In this document: positions 1 through 6,056 of the stretch, one piece after another
How the letters are laid out: every line of letters starts with the position of its first letter
Position numbering within the stretch: position 1 is the first letter of the stretch
Position numbers and translations under genes: made by a program
Origin: Myxococcales bacterium
GTDB taxonomy: Bacteria; Myxococcota_A; Polyangia; Polyangiales; JADJMO01
Direction of reading: 5' to 3'
Assembly (NCBI GenBank): GCA_021783935.1
Contig: JAJXTK010000311.1
Location: 1-7,530, forward strand
Length of the DNA stretch: 7,530 nt
Notes under the pieces: model-generated
What the model was told of the DNA's origin: nothing
The model's database searches: none
What the model saw: only the letters and a program-made list of their open reading frames with translations

Positions 1-282
1 GGAGCCGTGGCCGGAGCCGTGGCCGGAGCCGTGGCCGGAGCCGTGGCCGGAGCCGGAGCCGTGGCCGGAGCGGTGGCCGGAGCCGTGGCCGATGCCGGAG
101 CCGATGCCGATGCCGATGCCGATGCCGGAGCCGATGCCGATGCCGATGCCGGAGCCGTGGCCGGTGCCGGAGCCGTGGCCGGAGCCGTGGCCGGAGCCGG
201 TGCCGATGCCGTGGCCGATGCCGATGCCGTTGCCGATGCCGTTGCCGATGCCGATGCCGTTGCCGACGCCGACGCCGGAGCC
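1..282. repeat. Hexanucleotide tandem array, 47 units
   Basis: Forty-seven consecutive 6-bp units of form gNNgcc run without any indel. By count there are 15 ggagcc-type, 11 gtggcc, 14 gatgcc, 3 gttgcc, 2 ggtgcc and 2 gacgcc units. One unit has gcg in place of gcc (position 72). The left part is mostly alternating gga/gtg units, and the middle and right are richer in gat/gtt units. The array continues past the left edge. All six frames are stop-free across it, so openness alone says nothing about coding. The period equals two codons, so gain or loss of units would keep any frame. Confidence 0.95.
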
Positions 283-350
283 CCCGTCTGCGCCCCGCCC
301 TGCGTCTCGGTAGCCGGCCGCTCGCTCCCTTCCTCGTCCTTCGTCGCCAC
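1..350 (-). CDS. Alanine-rich [Ala-Pro/Ser/Thr] dipeptide-repeat protein, 3' end beyond the left edge
   Basis: The minus frame starting at GTG 350-348 is open to the window edge (116 codons). It begins with a charged stretch reading MATKDEEGSERPATETQGG. From residue 24 onward every second residue is Ala, alternating with Pro, Ser or Thr. A strong Shine-Dalgarno sequence, GGGGGTGATT, ends directly before the GTG and overlaps the TGA (355-353) of the upstream TPR gene. This favours translational coupling. An alternative GTG at 356-354 overlaps the same stop. Within the array the four-fold degenerate Ala position uses all four bases (GCT, GCC, GCA, GCG), and one Thr codon is ACC instead of ACG. 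So the variation at this position is silent in this frame. Such Ala/Pro/Thr/Ser stretches usually form extended, flexible linkers or stalks; the domain it carries, if any, lies outside the window. Its function is unknown. The same wobble argument also fits plus frame 7-429, but that frame runs 77 bp into the TPR gene and has no comparable start. Confidence 0.65.
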   Translation of the reverse strand, partial: MATKDEEGSERPATETQGGAQTGAPASASATASASATASATASASATASAPAPATAPATAPAPATAPASASASAPASASASASAPASATAPATAPATAPAPATAPATAPATAPATA

Positions 351-360
351 AATCACCCCC
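351..360 (-). promoter_or_regulatory. Extended Shine-Dalgarno overlapping the upstream stop codon
   Basis: Read on the minus strand this is GGGGGTGATT, followed at once by GTG (350-348). It is close to the extended ribosome-binding consensus GGAGGTGATC. The TGA inside it (355-353) is the stop codon of the TPR membrane protein. Ribosomes finishing that gene would sit on the next gene's initiation site. This site decides the start chosen for the alanine-rich gene. Confidence 0.6.
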
Positions 361-1291
361 GCATCGGATTGCGAACCTGGATCTTCGGCAGCGCCCCCGC
401 GCGCTCGAGGATCTTGCGCGCCTCTTTGACGAGCAGCGGGTGCACCCCCTTGGCGGCGAAGCCCGCGACGATGCGCGGATCGATCTTGGCGAGCTGGTGC
501 ATGCAGCTGCGGGCCTGCTTCAGATCGTCGACGGCGCCGAACGCGAACACCTGCGCGCGCAGGATGCCCGGCTTCAGGTCGGCGAGCGAGGCGTCGCTCA
601 GATCGAACATGCCGAGCAGCTCGATCGCCTTCTGCGCCTGGCCGGTGCGCGCCCACGCCTCCGCGATCACGGCGGCGATGGTCGCCTTGGCCTTCGTGTC
701 GTCGTGCCGCTTCATGTCGATCGGATCGACCAGCTTGCGGGCGGGCTGCGTCTCGCCGAGCAGCAGGTGGATCATCGCGCGCTGGGCGCGGGCCTCGTCG
801 GCCACCGCGGGCACGACCTTGGCGAGATCGATCGTCTCGAGCACCTCGAGCGCCTGACGCGGGTTCTCGTGCATCAGGAGCTGGGCCTTCGCGAAGGTGG
901 CCGCGGCGTCCCCCTTCTTGAACTCCTTGTCGATCTTCTCGATCGCCTCTTGGCGCTCCTCCTTGGTCTTGGCCTCGCCGACGATCGAGGCCACCCGCTT
1001 GGTCTTGCTGGTGAAGCTCCACGCCCACCAGACGAGCCCCGCCGCGGCGACGGTGAGCACGGCGACCGTGATCGTGACCCACTTGTTGTGCGCGAGCGCG
1101 GCGACGATCCAGAGGATCACCGCCGGGATGCCGACGCGCGTGGCGAGCGTCTTGACCGGCAGCGGCGGCGCCTGGACCTTCGCGCCCAAGGCCGGCTCGG
1201 CGGCCGGAGCGGGCTTGCTCGTGCGCTTGTCGCTGGCCGAAGGGCTCGCCTTCTTCGAGGACGTGGGGGGCCGAACCGATTCCTTCGCCAT
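353..1291 (-). CDS. Membrane-anchored TPR-like protein of unknown function
   Basis: A 312-residue protein. Residues 1-50 form a Lys/Ser/Pro/Ala-rich, probably disordered N-terminus. Two hydrophobic segments follow, about 53-68 and 72-93, separated by only a few residues (AHNK), so they form a helical hairpin in the inner membrane. The remainder (about 100-312) is alpha-helical. At least four helix-turn-helix units look like TPR repeats, near residues 128-156, 163-190, 201-229 and 241-272, each with the small/large residue pattern and an Ala at the usual tight-packing places. TPR arrays bind protein partners; here the partner is unknown. The start is ATG 1291-1289: a CGTGCTAAGG motif lies just upstream and no better start is seen. 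The gene lies 70 bp after the SprT/DUF2786 gene, and its stop is fused to the start signals of the alanine-rich gene, so those two may act together. I do not recognise a named family. Confidence 0.88.
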   Translation of the reverse strand: MAKESVRPPTSSKKASPSASDKRTSKPAPAAEPALGAKVQAPPLPVKTLATRVGIPAVILWIVAALAHNKWVTITVAVLTVAAAGLVWWAWSFTSKTKRVASIVGEAKTKEERQEAIEKIDKEFKKGDAAATFAKAQLLMHENPRQALEVLETIDLAKVVPAVADEARAQRAMIHLLLGETQPARKLVDPIDMKRHDDTKAKATIAAVIAEAWARTGQAQKAIELLGMFDLSDASLADLKPGILRAQVFAFGAVDDLKQARSCMHQLAKIDPRIVAGFAAKGVHPLLVKEARKILERAGALPKIQVRNPMRG

Positions 1292-1301
1292 CGCCGGGGG
1301 C

Positions 1302-1311
1302 CCTTAGCACG
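1302..1311 (-). promoter_or_regulatory. CGTGCTAAGG start-proximal motif (TPR gene)
   Basis: On the minus strand CGTGCTAAGG lies with its GTGCTAA beginning 19 nt before the ATG at 1291. No convincing -35 hexamer is visible upstream and no good Shine-Dalgarno sequence separates the motif from the ATG. The same word precedes two other genes here at nearly the same distance. A -10-like promoter element with a very short leader is an inference. Confidence 0.4.
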
Positions 1312-1361
1312 GTCCAAAGCGGGGATCGGCCTGGGGCGGGCGGCGCAGCAGGCAGCCCGTC

Positions 1362-2450
1362 TCACCCGCGCCCGAGCAGCTTGCCGCTCGACGTCGGCCC
1401 CGCCGTCACCGGCTTGTTCAGGACGATCTGCCGCCCGGCGTTGCGCCCGTGCTCGCGCGCGTCGCTGCCGGGGCCGCCACCGAAGCGCACCGTGCGCACG
1501 TAGGGATTCCGGCGCCGGTAGAACTCCGCGAGGCCGGGGTCGCCGACCCAGACGAGCCCCTCCTCGCGCGAGCGGCGCGCCTGCTCGCGGAGCTGCTCGC
1601 TGAAGCCGCTCATGACGCCGGCGAGGTAGACGCGCCGATCGCGATCGCCCCCGATCCCGAGCGCGCGCTTGTGCGCGCGCCAAAGCTCCTCGCCCGTGTG
1701 CAGCAGGAACGAGTGCGCGTACTCGGCGAGCTCGAGGTTCGCCGGCGAGCCGCACACCTCGAGGACGCTGCCGCGCTTCTGCTCGACCACCCGCCAGACC
1801 GGGACCCAGATCGTCTCGACGAAGAAGTGCTCGGCGAGGATCGACGCGAGCAGCCGCTCGTGCTCGTGCACGCGACCGGAGGGGGCGCCGAGGTGGCGGT
1901 AGGCGTAGCCGCGCGCCGCCTCCTTCGCGGGGCGCTCGAGGTTGTGGCGGAGCATCAGCTTCTGCGCCGCCGCCATCGCCGCGCGCGCCTCGTGCTCGTT
2001 CGGGCTGTCGGCGAGCGCGAGCAGCTTCGCGATGCGCTCGAGCACGCGCTGCTCCTCCGGCGTCTTGGCGCCCGCCTCGGGCAGCCCCGTCGCCGCCGCG
2101 TCGATCCCGAGCTTCTGGCAGACCGAGCGGAACGCGGGCCCGTGCGCCGCCTCGTCGCTTACGCCGAGCACCTCGTCGACGTACTGGTGCGCCATCTCGT
2201 GCTTCAGCACCTCGAGCACGACGCCCCAGGGGTGCTCGAGCAACAGCCGCCGCTGGATCTCGAGCGTGCGCGTCGCGCCGTCCCAGCGACCGAGCAGCGC
2301 GCCCACGTCGAGCAGCGCGAAGGACGGCCGCCGCAGCTTGCGACGAAAGAGCGTCGCGTTGACGTCGTCGTGCGCGACGCGCGTCGCCCGCAAGAGCGCC
2401 GCGTCGAGCATCGCCTCGTGCTGGCGCAGGCGCTCGTGCATGGACGACAT
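1362..2450 (-). CDS. SprT-like metalloprotease-type protein with DUF2786 domain
   Basis: A 362-residue protein. Residues about 70-115 carry a zinc-protease signature: H84-E85-M-A-H88 with a third candidate ligand at H103 in AAHGPAF, the arrangement of SprT-like domains. Residues about 134-172 match the DUF2786 pattern (LERIAKLLALADSPNEHEA, then KLMLRHNL). A C-terminal region of mixed alpha/beta character follows (about 195-345), ending in a basic, glycine-rich tail. By family knowledge SprT-like domains are putative zinc metallopeptidases, often linked to DNA-protein crosslink repair. DUF2786 has no settled role, and substrate and activity are not shown here. The frame is open up to an ATG at 2522, but the CGTGCTAAGG motif lies inside that extension and the added residues look non-coding, so ATG 2450-2448 is preferred; ATG 2441-2439 is also possible. 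The gene diverges from the lipoprotein gene across 139 bp. Confidence 0.9.
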   Translation of the reverse strand: MSSMHERLRQHEAMLDAALLRATRVAHDDVNATLFRRKLRRPSFALLDVGALLGRWDGATRTLEIQRRLLLEHPWGVVLEVLKHEMAHQYVDEVLGVSDEAAHGPAFRSVCQKLGIDAAATGLPEAGAKTPEEQRVLERIAKLLALADSPNEHEARAAMAAAQKLMLRHNLERPAKEAARGYAYRHLGAPSGRVHEHERLLASILAEHFFVETIWVPVWRVVEQKRGSVLEVCGSPANLELAEYAHSFLLHTGEELWRAHKRALGIGGDRDRRVYLAGVMSGFSEQLREQARRSREEGLVWVGDPGLAEFYRRRNPYVRTVRFGGGPGSDAREHGRNAGRQIVLNKPVTAGPTSSGKLLGRG

Positions 2451-2459
2451 GCCCCCGGG

Positions 2460-2469
2460 CCTTAGCACG
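2460..2469 (-). promoter_or_regulatory. CGTGCTAAGG start-proximal motif (SprT/DUF2786 gene)
   Basis: The minus strand reads CGTGCTAAGG, with GTG beginning 18 nt before ATG 2450. This is identical over ten bases to the site upstream of the TPR gene. The motif is the main reason for choosing the 2450 start over 2522. A promoter role is inferred. Confidence 0.4.
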
Positions 2470-2571
2470 CTCGGCGCAGGCGGCAGCGCCCCGGGGCGGA
2501 CGGAACCCCCCTCGCGCCGCAAACCCCACCGGGGTGAGTGGAGAGCAATTGCCCTTGGATTTCCCAGCGAT

Positions 2572-2581
2572 CGTGCTAACG
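2572..2581 (+). promoter_or_regulatory. CGTGCTAACG start-proximal motif (lipoprotein gene)
   Basis: The plus strand reads CGTGCTAACG, with GTG beginning 17 nt before ATG 2590. The intervening GCCTCATTT holds no Shine-Dalgarno sequence. A weak TTGGAT lies at 2555-2560, and TTGCCC at 2549-2554, so a -35 partner is possible but poor. It is the divergent counterpart of the site at 2460-2469. Confidence 0.4.
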
Positions 2582-2589
2582 CCTCATTT

Positions 2590-4062
2590 ATGAGTTACGC
2601 GCATCGTCGGTCGGTCTTCTCGAGCCTGATCCGTCACGGGGCGTCGCTCCTCGCCCCGCTCGCCGCCGCCGGATGCGGCGCCGGGGTCACGCAGCCCGAG
2701 GCGGGCGGCACGGCCGGGGTGCAGACGACCGCGCCCTTGCTCGAGGGCTCGTCGGACGCTGCCGACACGAGCTGCAACGTCGTGCTGCGCACCGCGGGGC
2801 GCGTCGCCGACGCGACGGGCGGCTACGAGGTCGATGCGACCACCGGCCAGGTCGTGTTCACCGGCGTCGTCGACCTCGCCGAGGCGGCGACCGCGAGCGC
2901 GACCTCGGTCGGCGTCGCGTACTCGTCGGGGGGCGCGTGGTACGACGTGACGGCGAGCGCGAGCGCTGGCGCGCCGGCGGGCTTCCGTCGCTACGCGTTC
3001 CGGATCGATCGCGACACCGCCGCGGCGGGCGCGAGCACCACGTCGCTTTCGGGCTTGTCGCTCCAGCTCGCCCCCTACGCGCGCGGCGCCGCCGGCGGCC
3101 GGCTCTTCGATCACAACCGCAACCCGGCGCCGTTCGCCAACTACGTCCTCGACGCCGCCGACGCGTGGTCGATCACCGACGCGCCGGCGGTCTGCGACGG
3201 GGCCGCCGCCCGCCCCTCGGCGACGCTCGAATTCCAGAGCGGCCTCACGACGGCGCAGCACGGCGCGCTCGTCGCGGGGGGGGCGCTCCACGTGCTCTAC
3301 GCGCTCGATCGCCTGCCGCAGTGCCGCGGGACGCACGACGGCTTCCCGGCGTGGAGCACCACCGCGTTCGTGCGCTTCCTCCCCGGCGGCCAACTCGCGA
3401 GCGCCCCGGTGCAGGCCTTCGTGACGAACAACGGGACGCCGACCGACCAGGCGTACTCGGTGCCGCTCGACGCCGACGTACCCGTCGACGCGACGAGCGC
3501 GGAGCTCTGGTTCCACAACCAAGGGGGCGCCGGCGACGTCTGCGACGGCTGGGACAGCCAGTACGGCGCGAACTACCGCTTCGAGGTGCGCGCCTCGGCG
3601 CCGGCGGCCCCCGCGTGGGCCGGGCGCTGGGGCGGGAGCTTCGCGCGCGACTGCGGACGCACCGACGGGCTCGCCGAGCCGACCGTCGTGGACGAGTACG
3701 TCCGCGAGCGCGCGTGCATGTTCGTGGAGGCCGACGTCTACGTGCCGGGCGTCAGCGACGTCGGCGAGCACCCGGAGCTCGTCGAGGCCGAGGTCGAGTG
3801 GTCGGTCGACGGCGGCGCCCCGCAGCGCGCGTGGCTCTCGTACCAAGGGCGCGTCGGCAACGACTACCGCTTCCGCTGGTCGCTCCCGCGCGACGTGATG
3901 AGCCGCGACTACTGGAACCGCTACAGCTACACCTTCCGGTTCTCGACCGACGGCGCGAGCTGGTTCTCGATCGGCCAGGGCGACGGCCCGACCGGCGGCG
4001 CGCCGCGCACCATCGCGCGCGATGCGAGCTGGTGCATGCCCGGCTGGCCCGGCTGCGGCTGA
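2590..4062 (+). CDS. Secreted lipoprotein with DUF6209-like beta-domain
   Basis: A 490-residue protein. The N-terminus has a basic stretch (HRRS, then R15), a hydrophobic segment and a lipobox ending AAAGC, with C29 the likely lipidated cysteine. A small-residue linker follows to about residue 60. There are then three beta-rich regions: about 60-200, about 205-335 and about 340-490. The middle one, with ATLEFQSG, the LDRLPQCRGTHDGFPAW stretch, ELWFHNQ and WDSQYGANYRFEV, resembles the DUF6209 family seen in myxobacterial secreted proteins (from memory). Paired cysteines (C202, C245, C318, C355, C376, C482, C489) suggest disulphides outside the cytoplasm. No catalytic motif is visible. By inference it is a surface or periplasmic binding/adhesive protein. 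The frame extends upstream as far as 1942, antisense to the SprT/DUF2786 gene, but the signal peptide fixes ATG 2590. No Shine-Dalgarno sequence is present. Confidence 0.9.
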   Translation: MSYAHRRSVFSSLIRHGASLLAPLAAAGCGAGVTQPEAGGTAGVQTTAPLLEGSSDAADTSCNVVLRTAGRVADATGGYEVDATTGQVVFTGVVDLAEAATASATSVGVAYSSGGAWYDVTASASAGAPAGFRRYAFRIDRDTAAAGASTTSLSGLSLQLAPYARGAAGGRLFDHNRNPAPFANYVLDAADAWSITDAPAVCDGAAARPSATLEFQSGLTTAQHGALVAGGALHVLYALDRLPQCRGTHDGFPAWSTTAFVRFLPGGQLASAPVQAFVTNNGTPTDQAYSVPLDADVPVDATSAELWFHNQGGAGDVCDGWDSQYGANYRFEVRASAPAAPAWAGRWGGSFARDCGRTDGLAEPTVVDEYVRERACMFVEADVYVPGVSDVGEHPELVEAEVEWSVDGGAPQRAWLSYQGRVGNDYRFRWSLPRDVMSRDYWNRYSYTFRFSTDGASWFSIGQGDGPTGGAPRTIARDASWCMPGWPGCG

Positions 4063-4235
4063 CACGCGCGGCCCATCCTCGCTGTGCAGCAGGGCTCCCC
4101 GCGACCGCGCGAAGTCGCACCTCGCGCTTCCATGCGGCAATCGCGGCACGCTCGCCGTGACGCGCAGGGAGCGCTCGCCGCGCGGCGCCGCGGTTGCAGG
4201 AGCGAGGCGCACGCTTGCAACGCGAGGGGGAGTCG
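4063..4235 (+). other. Intergenic leader between lipoprotein and FHA genes, with a long-loop inverted repeat
   Basis: This is a 173-bp gap. GCAATCGCGGC (4137-4147) can pair with GCCGCGGTTGC (4187-4197) through an 11-bp stem with one G-U pair, closing a 39-nt loop. The right arm overlaps a perfect palindrome CGCGGCGCCGCG (4181-4192). The structure could be a weak terminator for the lipoprotein gene or part of the FHA leader. There is no T-tract, and no CGTGCTAA motif lies before the FHA gene. In DNA this GC-rich, such pairings also arise by chance. Confidence 0.25.
4224..4232 (+). promoter_or_regulatory. Strong Shine-Dalgarno of the FHA gene
   Basis: GAGGGGGAG ends 3 nt before ATG 4236. It is the clearest ribosome-binding site among the genes with an independent upstream region, and this gene is also the one without the CGTGCTAA-type motif. 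It settles the start at 4236 rather than the upstream TTG 4194. Confidence 0.6.
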
Positions 4236-5069
4236 ATGCTGTGGCGCCTGCGCTTCGAACAGGGGAATGTCGTCGACCTGCCGCTCGGCACTTCGTTGTT
4301 GGGCCGAGGTGATCGGAGCGCGATCCGCGTCGCTCACCCCTCCGTCTCTCGCGAGCACCTCCGGCTGCACGTCGGCCTCGACGCCGTGGTCGTGGAGGAC
4401 CTCGAGAGCAGCGGGGGCACGTTCATCGACCGCGCGCGGCTAGAAGGCAGCCGCGCGATCAGCGACGCGGTCGCGCTCCGCGCGGGGCACGTCGACATGA
4501 TCCTCACGCCGGTGGCCGACGCGGACTTCGCGCCGACCGGCGCCGATCGTTGCCCGATTTGCGGGGGGCTGCGCGAAGACGACGGCTGCGCCTTCTGCCT
4601 CGGCAAGACGCTGCCGCGGCAGCGCCAGAGCCAGACGACGCGCAAGATGGAGCCGCTCGGGCTGCTCGTCGAGATCGCCCACCACGAGATCGACGCCGGA
4701 CACCTGCACGAGGCCGAAGGGCTCCTGGCGCGCGTGGCCGAGGGCGCCGAGCACCTCTCGGGGGCGTCGCCGTCGCTCTGGCAGGCGCTGGTGCGCTGCA
4801 CGGCCTCGCACGCCATGGCGACCGACGACGCCCGCTGGTTCCAGTGGGTGATGGATCAGCTGGCCGCGTGCAACGAGCCGCCCCGCGAGGTCGTCGCGGA
4901 GGTCGAGCAGCTGCCGCCCGCGCTGCTCACCGACGTGCTCCCGTCGCTCGAGGAGCTGTTCGCGCGGATCTGGGAGGGGGACGGCGATCGGCTGACGATG
5001 CCCTACTCGCGGATCTCGGACGCCGGCGCCGAGGCGAGCTCGCAGCGTCGCCTCGACGCCGCGCAGTGA
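4236..5069 (+). CDS. FHA-domain protein with central zinc ribbon
   Basis: A 277-residue cytoplasmic protein in three parts. Residues 1-95 form an FHA domain: LLGRGDRSAI, then the conserved S-x-x-H-like VSREHLRL, then SSGGTFID in place of the usual SxNGT. FHA domains bind phosphothreonine, so a Ser/Thr kinase client system is likely, although none is in the window. Residues 106-121 hold C106-P-I-C109 and C118-A-F-C121, a short zinc ribbon. Residues about 138-277 are helical (VEIAHHEIDAGHLHEAEGLLARVAEG resembles one TPR-type hairpin) and end in a polar tail. The start is ATG 4236, preceded by a strong Shine-Dalgarno sequence GAGGGGGAG about 3 nt upstream. A TTG at 4194 in frame would add 14 unconvincing residues. 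It is convergent with the ROK kinase gene. The FHA fold is certain; the process it serves is not. Confidence 0.9.
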   Translation: MLWRLRFEQGNVVDLPLGTSLLGRGDRSAIRVAHPSVSREHLRLHVGLDAVVVEDLESSGGTFIDRARLEGSRAISDAVALRAGHVDMILTPVADADFAPTGADRCPICGGLREDDGCAFCLGKTLPRQRQSQTTRKMEPLGLLVEIAHHEIDAGHLHEAEGLLARVAEGAEHLSGASPSLWQALVRCTASHAMATDDARWFQWVMDQLAACNEPPREVVAEVEQLPPALLTDVLPSLEELFARIWEGDGDRLTMPYSRISDAGAEASSQRRLDAAQ

Positions 5070-5070
5070 C

Positions 5071-5108
5071 GCTCGCGACGGGCCCCGGCGCGCGGCGAGG
5101 GGGCGAGC
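5071..5108. terminator. Possible bidirectional hairpin between convergent genes
   Basis: GCTCGC (5071-5076) and GCGAGC (5103-5108) are perfect 6-bp inverted arms around a GC-rich 26-nt interior that can itself pair (GGGCCCC). It fills the 43-bp gap between the FHA stop (5069) and the ROK kinase stop (5113). There is no T-tract on either strand, so intrinsic termination is only a possibility. Confidence 0.3.
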
Positions 5109-5112
5109 TCCG

Positions 5113-6048
5113 CTACGGCAAGAGCGCCGCGCCGAAGACGCCCGCGGAGTCGCCGAGCGCGTGGCGAACGATGCGCGTGCGCAGCTCGTCGTTGAAGACC
5201 CAGCGGGCCACGGCGTCGACGCCGCGATCATAGAGCGCGTCGAGGTTGGACACGCCGCCGCCGAGCACCACGACCTCGGGGTCGAGCACGTCGATCACGG
5301 TCGCGAGGGCGCGGCCGAAGAGCTCGAGCGCCTCGTCGATCGTCTCGCGCGCGTGCCGATCCTCGGCGACGCGCGCCGCGATCTCGGGGAGCGCGCGCGC
5401 GAGGCCCGACCGCGCCGCGTACGCGCGCTCGATCGCCGGCCCCGCGAGGTAGGTCTCGACGCAGCCGCGTCGACCGCAGTAGCAGGCCGGACCGCGCTCG
5501 GCGTCGAGCACGACGTGCCCAAACTCGCCGGCGATCCCCTGCGCGCCATCCCAGGCGTGCGGCCGCCCGCCGCGCGCGATCACGACCCCGCCGCCGACGC
5601 CGGTGCCCATGATGACGCCGAACGCGACGTCAGCGCCGCGCGCCGCCCCCCAGGTCGCCTCGGCGACCGCGAAGCAGTTCGCGTCGTTGGCGAACGCAAT
5701 GGGGCGCGCCGCGGCGACGAGCACGTCGCGCCGAAAGGGGCGCCCGTTGAGGCACGTGGTGTTCGAGTTCTTGACGAGGGGCGCCTCGACGTGGGCGCCG
5801 TCGGGGCCGCGGTGGGTGAGCCCGCCGGGCATACCGACGCCGACCGGCAAGGCGTCCACCCCCGCCTCCCGCTCGACCTCGCCGAGGATCCGCGCGACGC
5901 GCGCGACGACGTGCTCGTAGCCCGCGTCGGCCTCCGTGGGCACCCGCACGCGCGCGAGCACCTCGGGCGCCTCGGGTCGCACGCGCACGACGGCCGCCTC
6001 GATCTTCGTACCGCCGAGGTCGACGCCCACGCGGAGCCGCTCGTGCAT
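5113..6048 (-). CDS. ROK-family sugar kinase, fructokinase/mannokinase type
   Basis: A 311-residue protein of full family length that transfers phosphate from ATP to a hexose in the cytoplasm. The phosphate-binding motif DLGGTK is at residues 10-15. KNSNTTCLNGRPF (about 93-105) is the sugar-site segment. FANDANC (119-125) carries the expected catalytic Asp at D122. GTGVGGG is at 148-154. The ROK signature runs from GEFGH (174-178) to CYCGRRGCVETYLAG, with H178, C189, C191 and C196 as the usual zinc ligands. LGGGVSN is near 262-268. By recalled similarity the sugar-site segment and the C-terminal GGGVSNLDALY/GDSAGVFGAALL resemble E. coli Mak (YajF) more than NagK, so fructose or mannose is the likely substrate, although ROK specificity is hard to read. 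There is no N-terminal helix-turn-helix, so it is a kinase and not a ROK repressor. The start is ATG 6048, with GTGCTGCCC 17 nt upstream. Confidence 0.93.
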   Translation of the reverse strand: MHERLRVGVDLGGTKIEAAVVRVRPEAPEVLARVRVPTEADAGYEHVVARVARILGEVEREAGVDALPVGVGMPGGLTHRGPDGAHVEAPLVKNSNTTCLNGRPFRRDVLVAAARPIAFANDANCFAVAEATWGAARGADVAFGVIMGTGVGGGVVIARGGRPHAWDGAQGIAGEFGHVVLDAERGPACYCGRRGCVETYLAGPAIERAYAARSGLARALPEIAARVAEDRHARETIDEALELFGRALATVIDVLDPEVVVLGGGVSNLDALYDRGVDAVARWVFNDELRTRIVRHALGDSAGVFGAALLP

Positions 6049-6056
6049 GTCGCCGA

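Noticed and set aside
1..282. CRISPR array or centromere-like iterons
   Set aside because: The unit is 6 bp with no spacers and no unit long enough for a binding-site iteron. It behaves as low-complexity coding sequence.
2..313. Plus-strand Pro-rich frame (Glu-Pro-Trp-Pro, Met-Pro repeats) ending at TAG 313
   Set aside because: It ends neatly 39 bp from the convergent TPR stop, but the repeat's substitutions would change residues (Trp, Leu, Glu, Val) and create one Pro-to-Arg. The minus frame absorbs the third-base changes silently and has a proper start. It remains the main alternative.
7..429. Plus-strand Ala-Gly/Val/Asp frame
   Set aside because: Its third-position variation is silent too, but it runs 77 bp into the TPR gene and its tail after the repeat has no protein-like character.
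440..1603. Long plus-strand frame antisense to the TPR gene
   Set aside because: Arg/Ala/Gly-rich shadow translation. The minus frame has membrane segments and TPR pattern.
1117..2529. Long minus-strand frame overlapping the SprT/DUF2786 gene
   Set aside because: Composition is almost only Ala, Arg and Gly. The real frame shows HExxH and DUF2786.
1942..2589. Upstream extension of the lipoprotein frame
   Set aside because: It lies antisense to the SprT/DUF2786 gene. The signal peptide and lipobox place the start at 2590.
2584..4212. 542-codon minus-strand frame opposite the lipoprotein, and the 495-codon plus frame 2673-4160
   Set aside because: Both are Arg/Ala-rich shadows produced by high third-position GC. 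Neither has a recognisable domain.
4194..4235. TTG start adding 14 residues to the FHA protein
   Set aside because: A strong Shine-Dalgarno sequence lies inside this stretch and serves ATG 4236; the FHA fold begins right after that Met.
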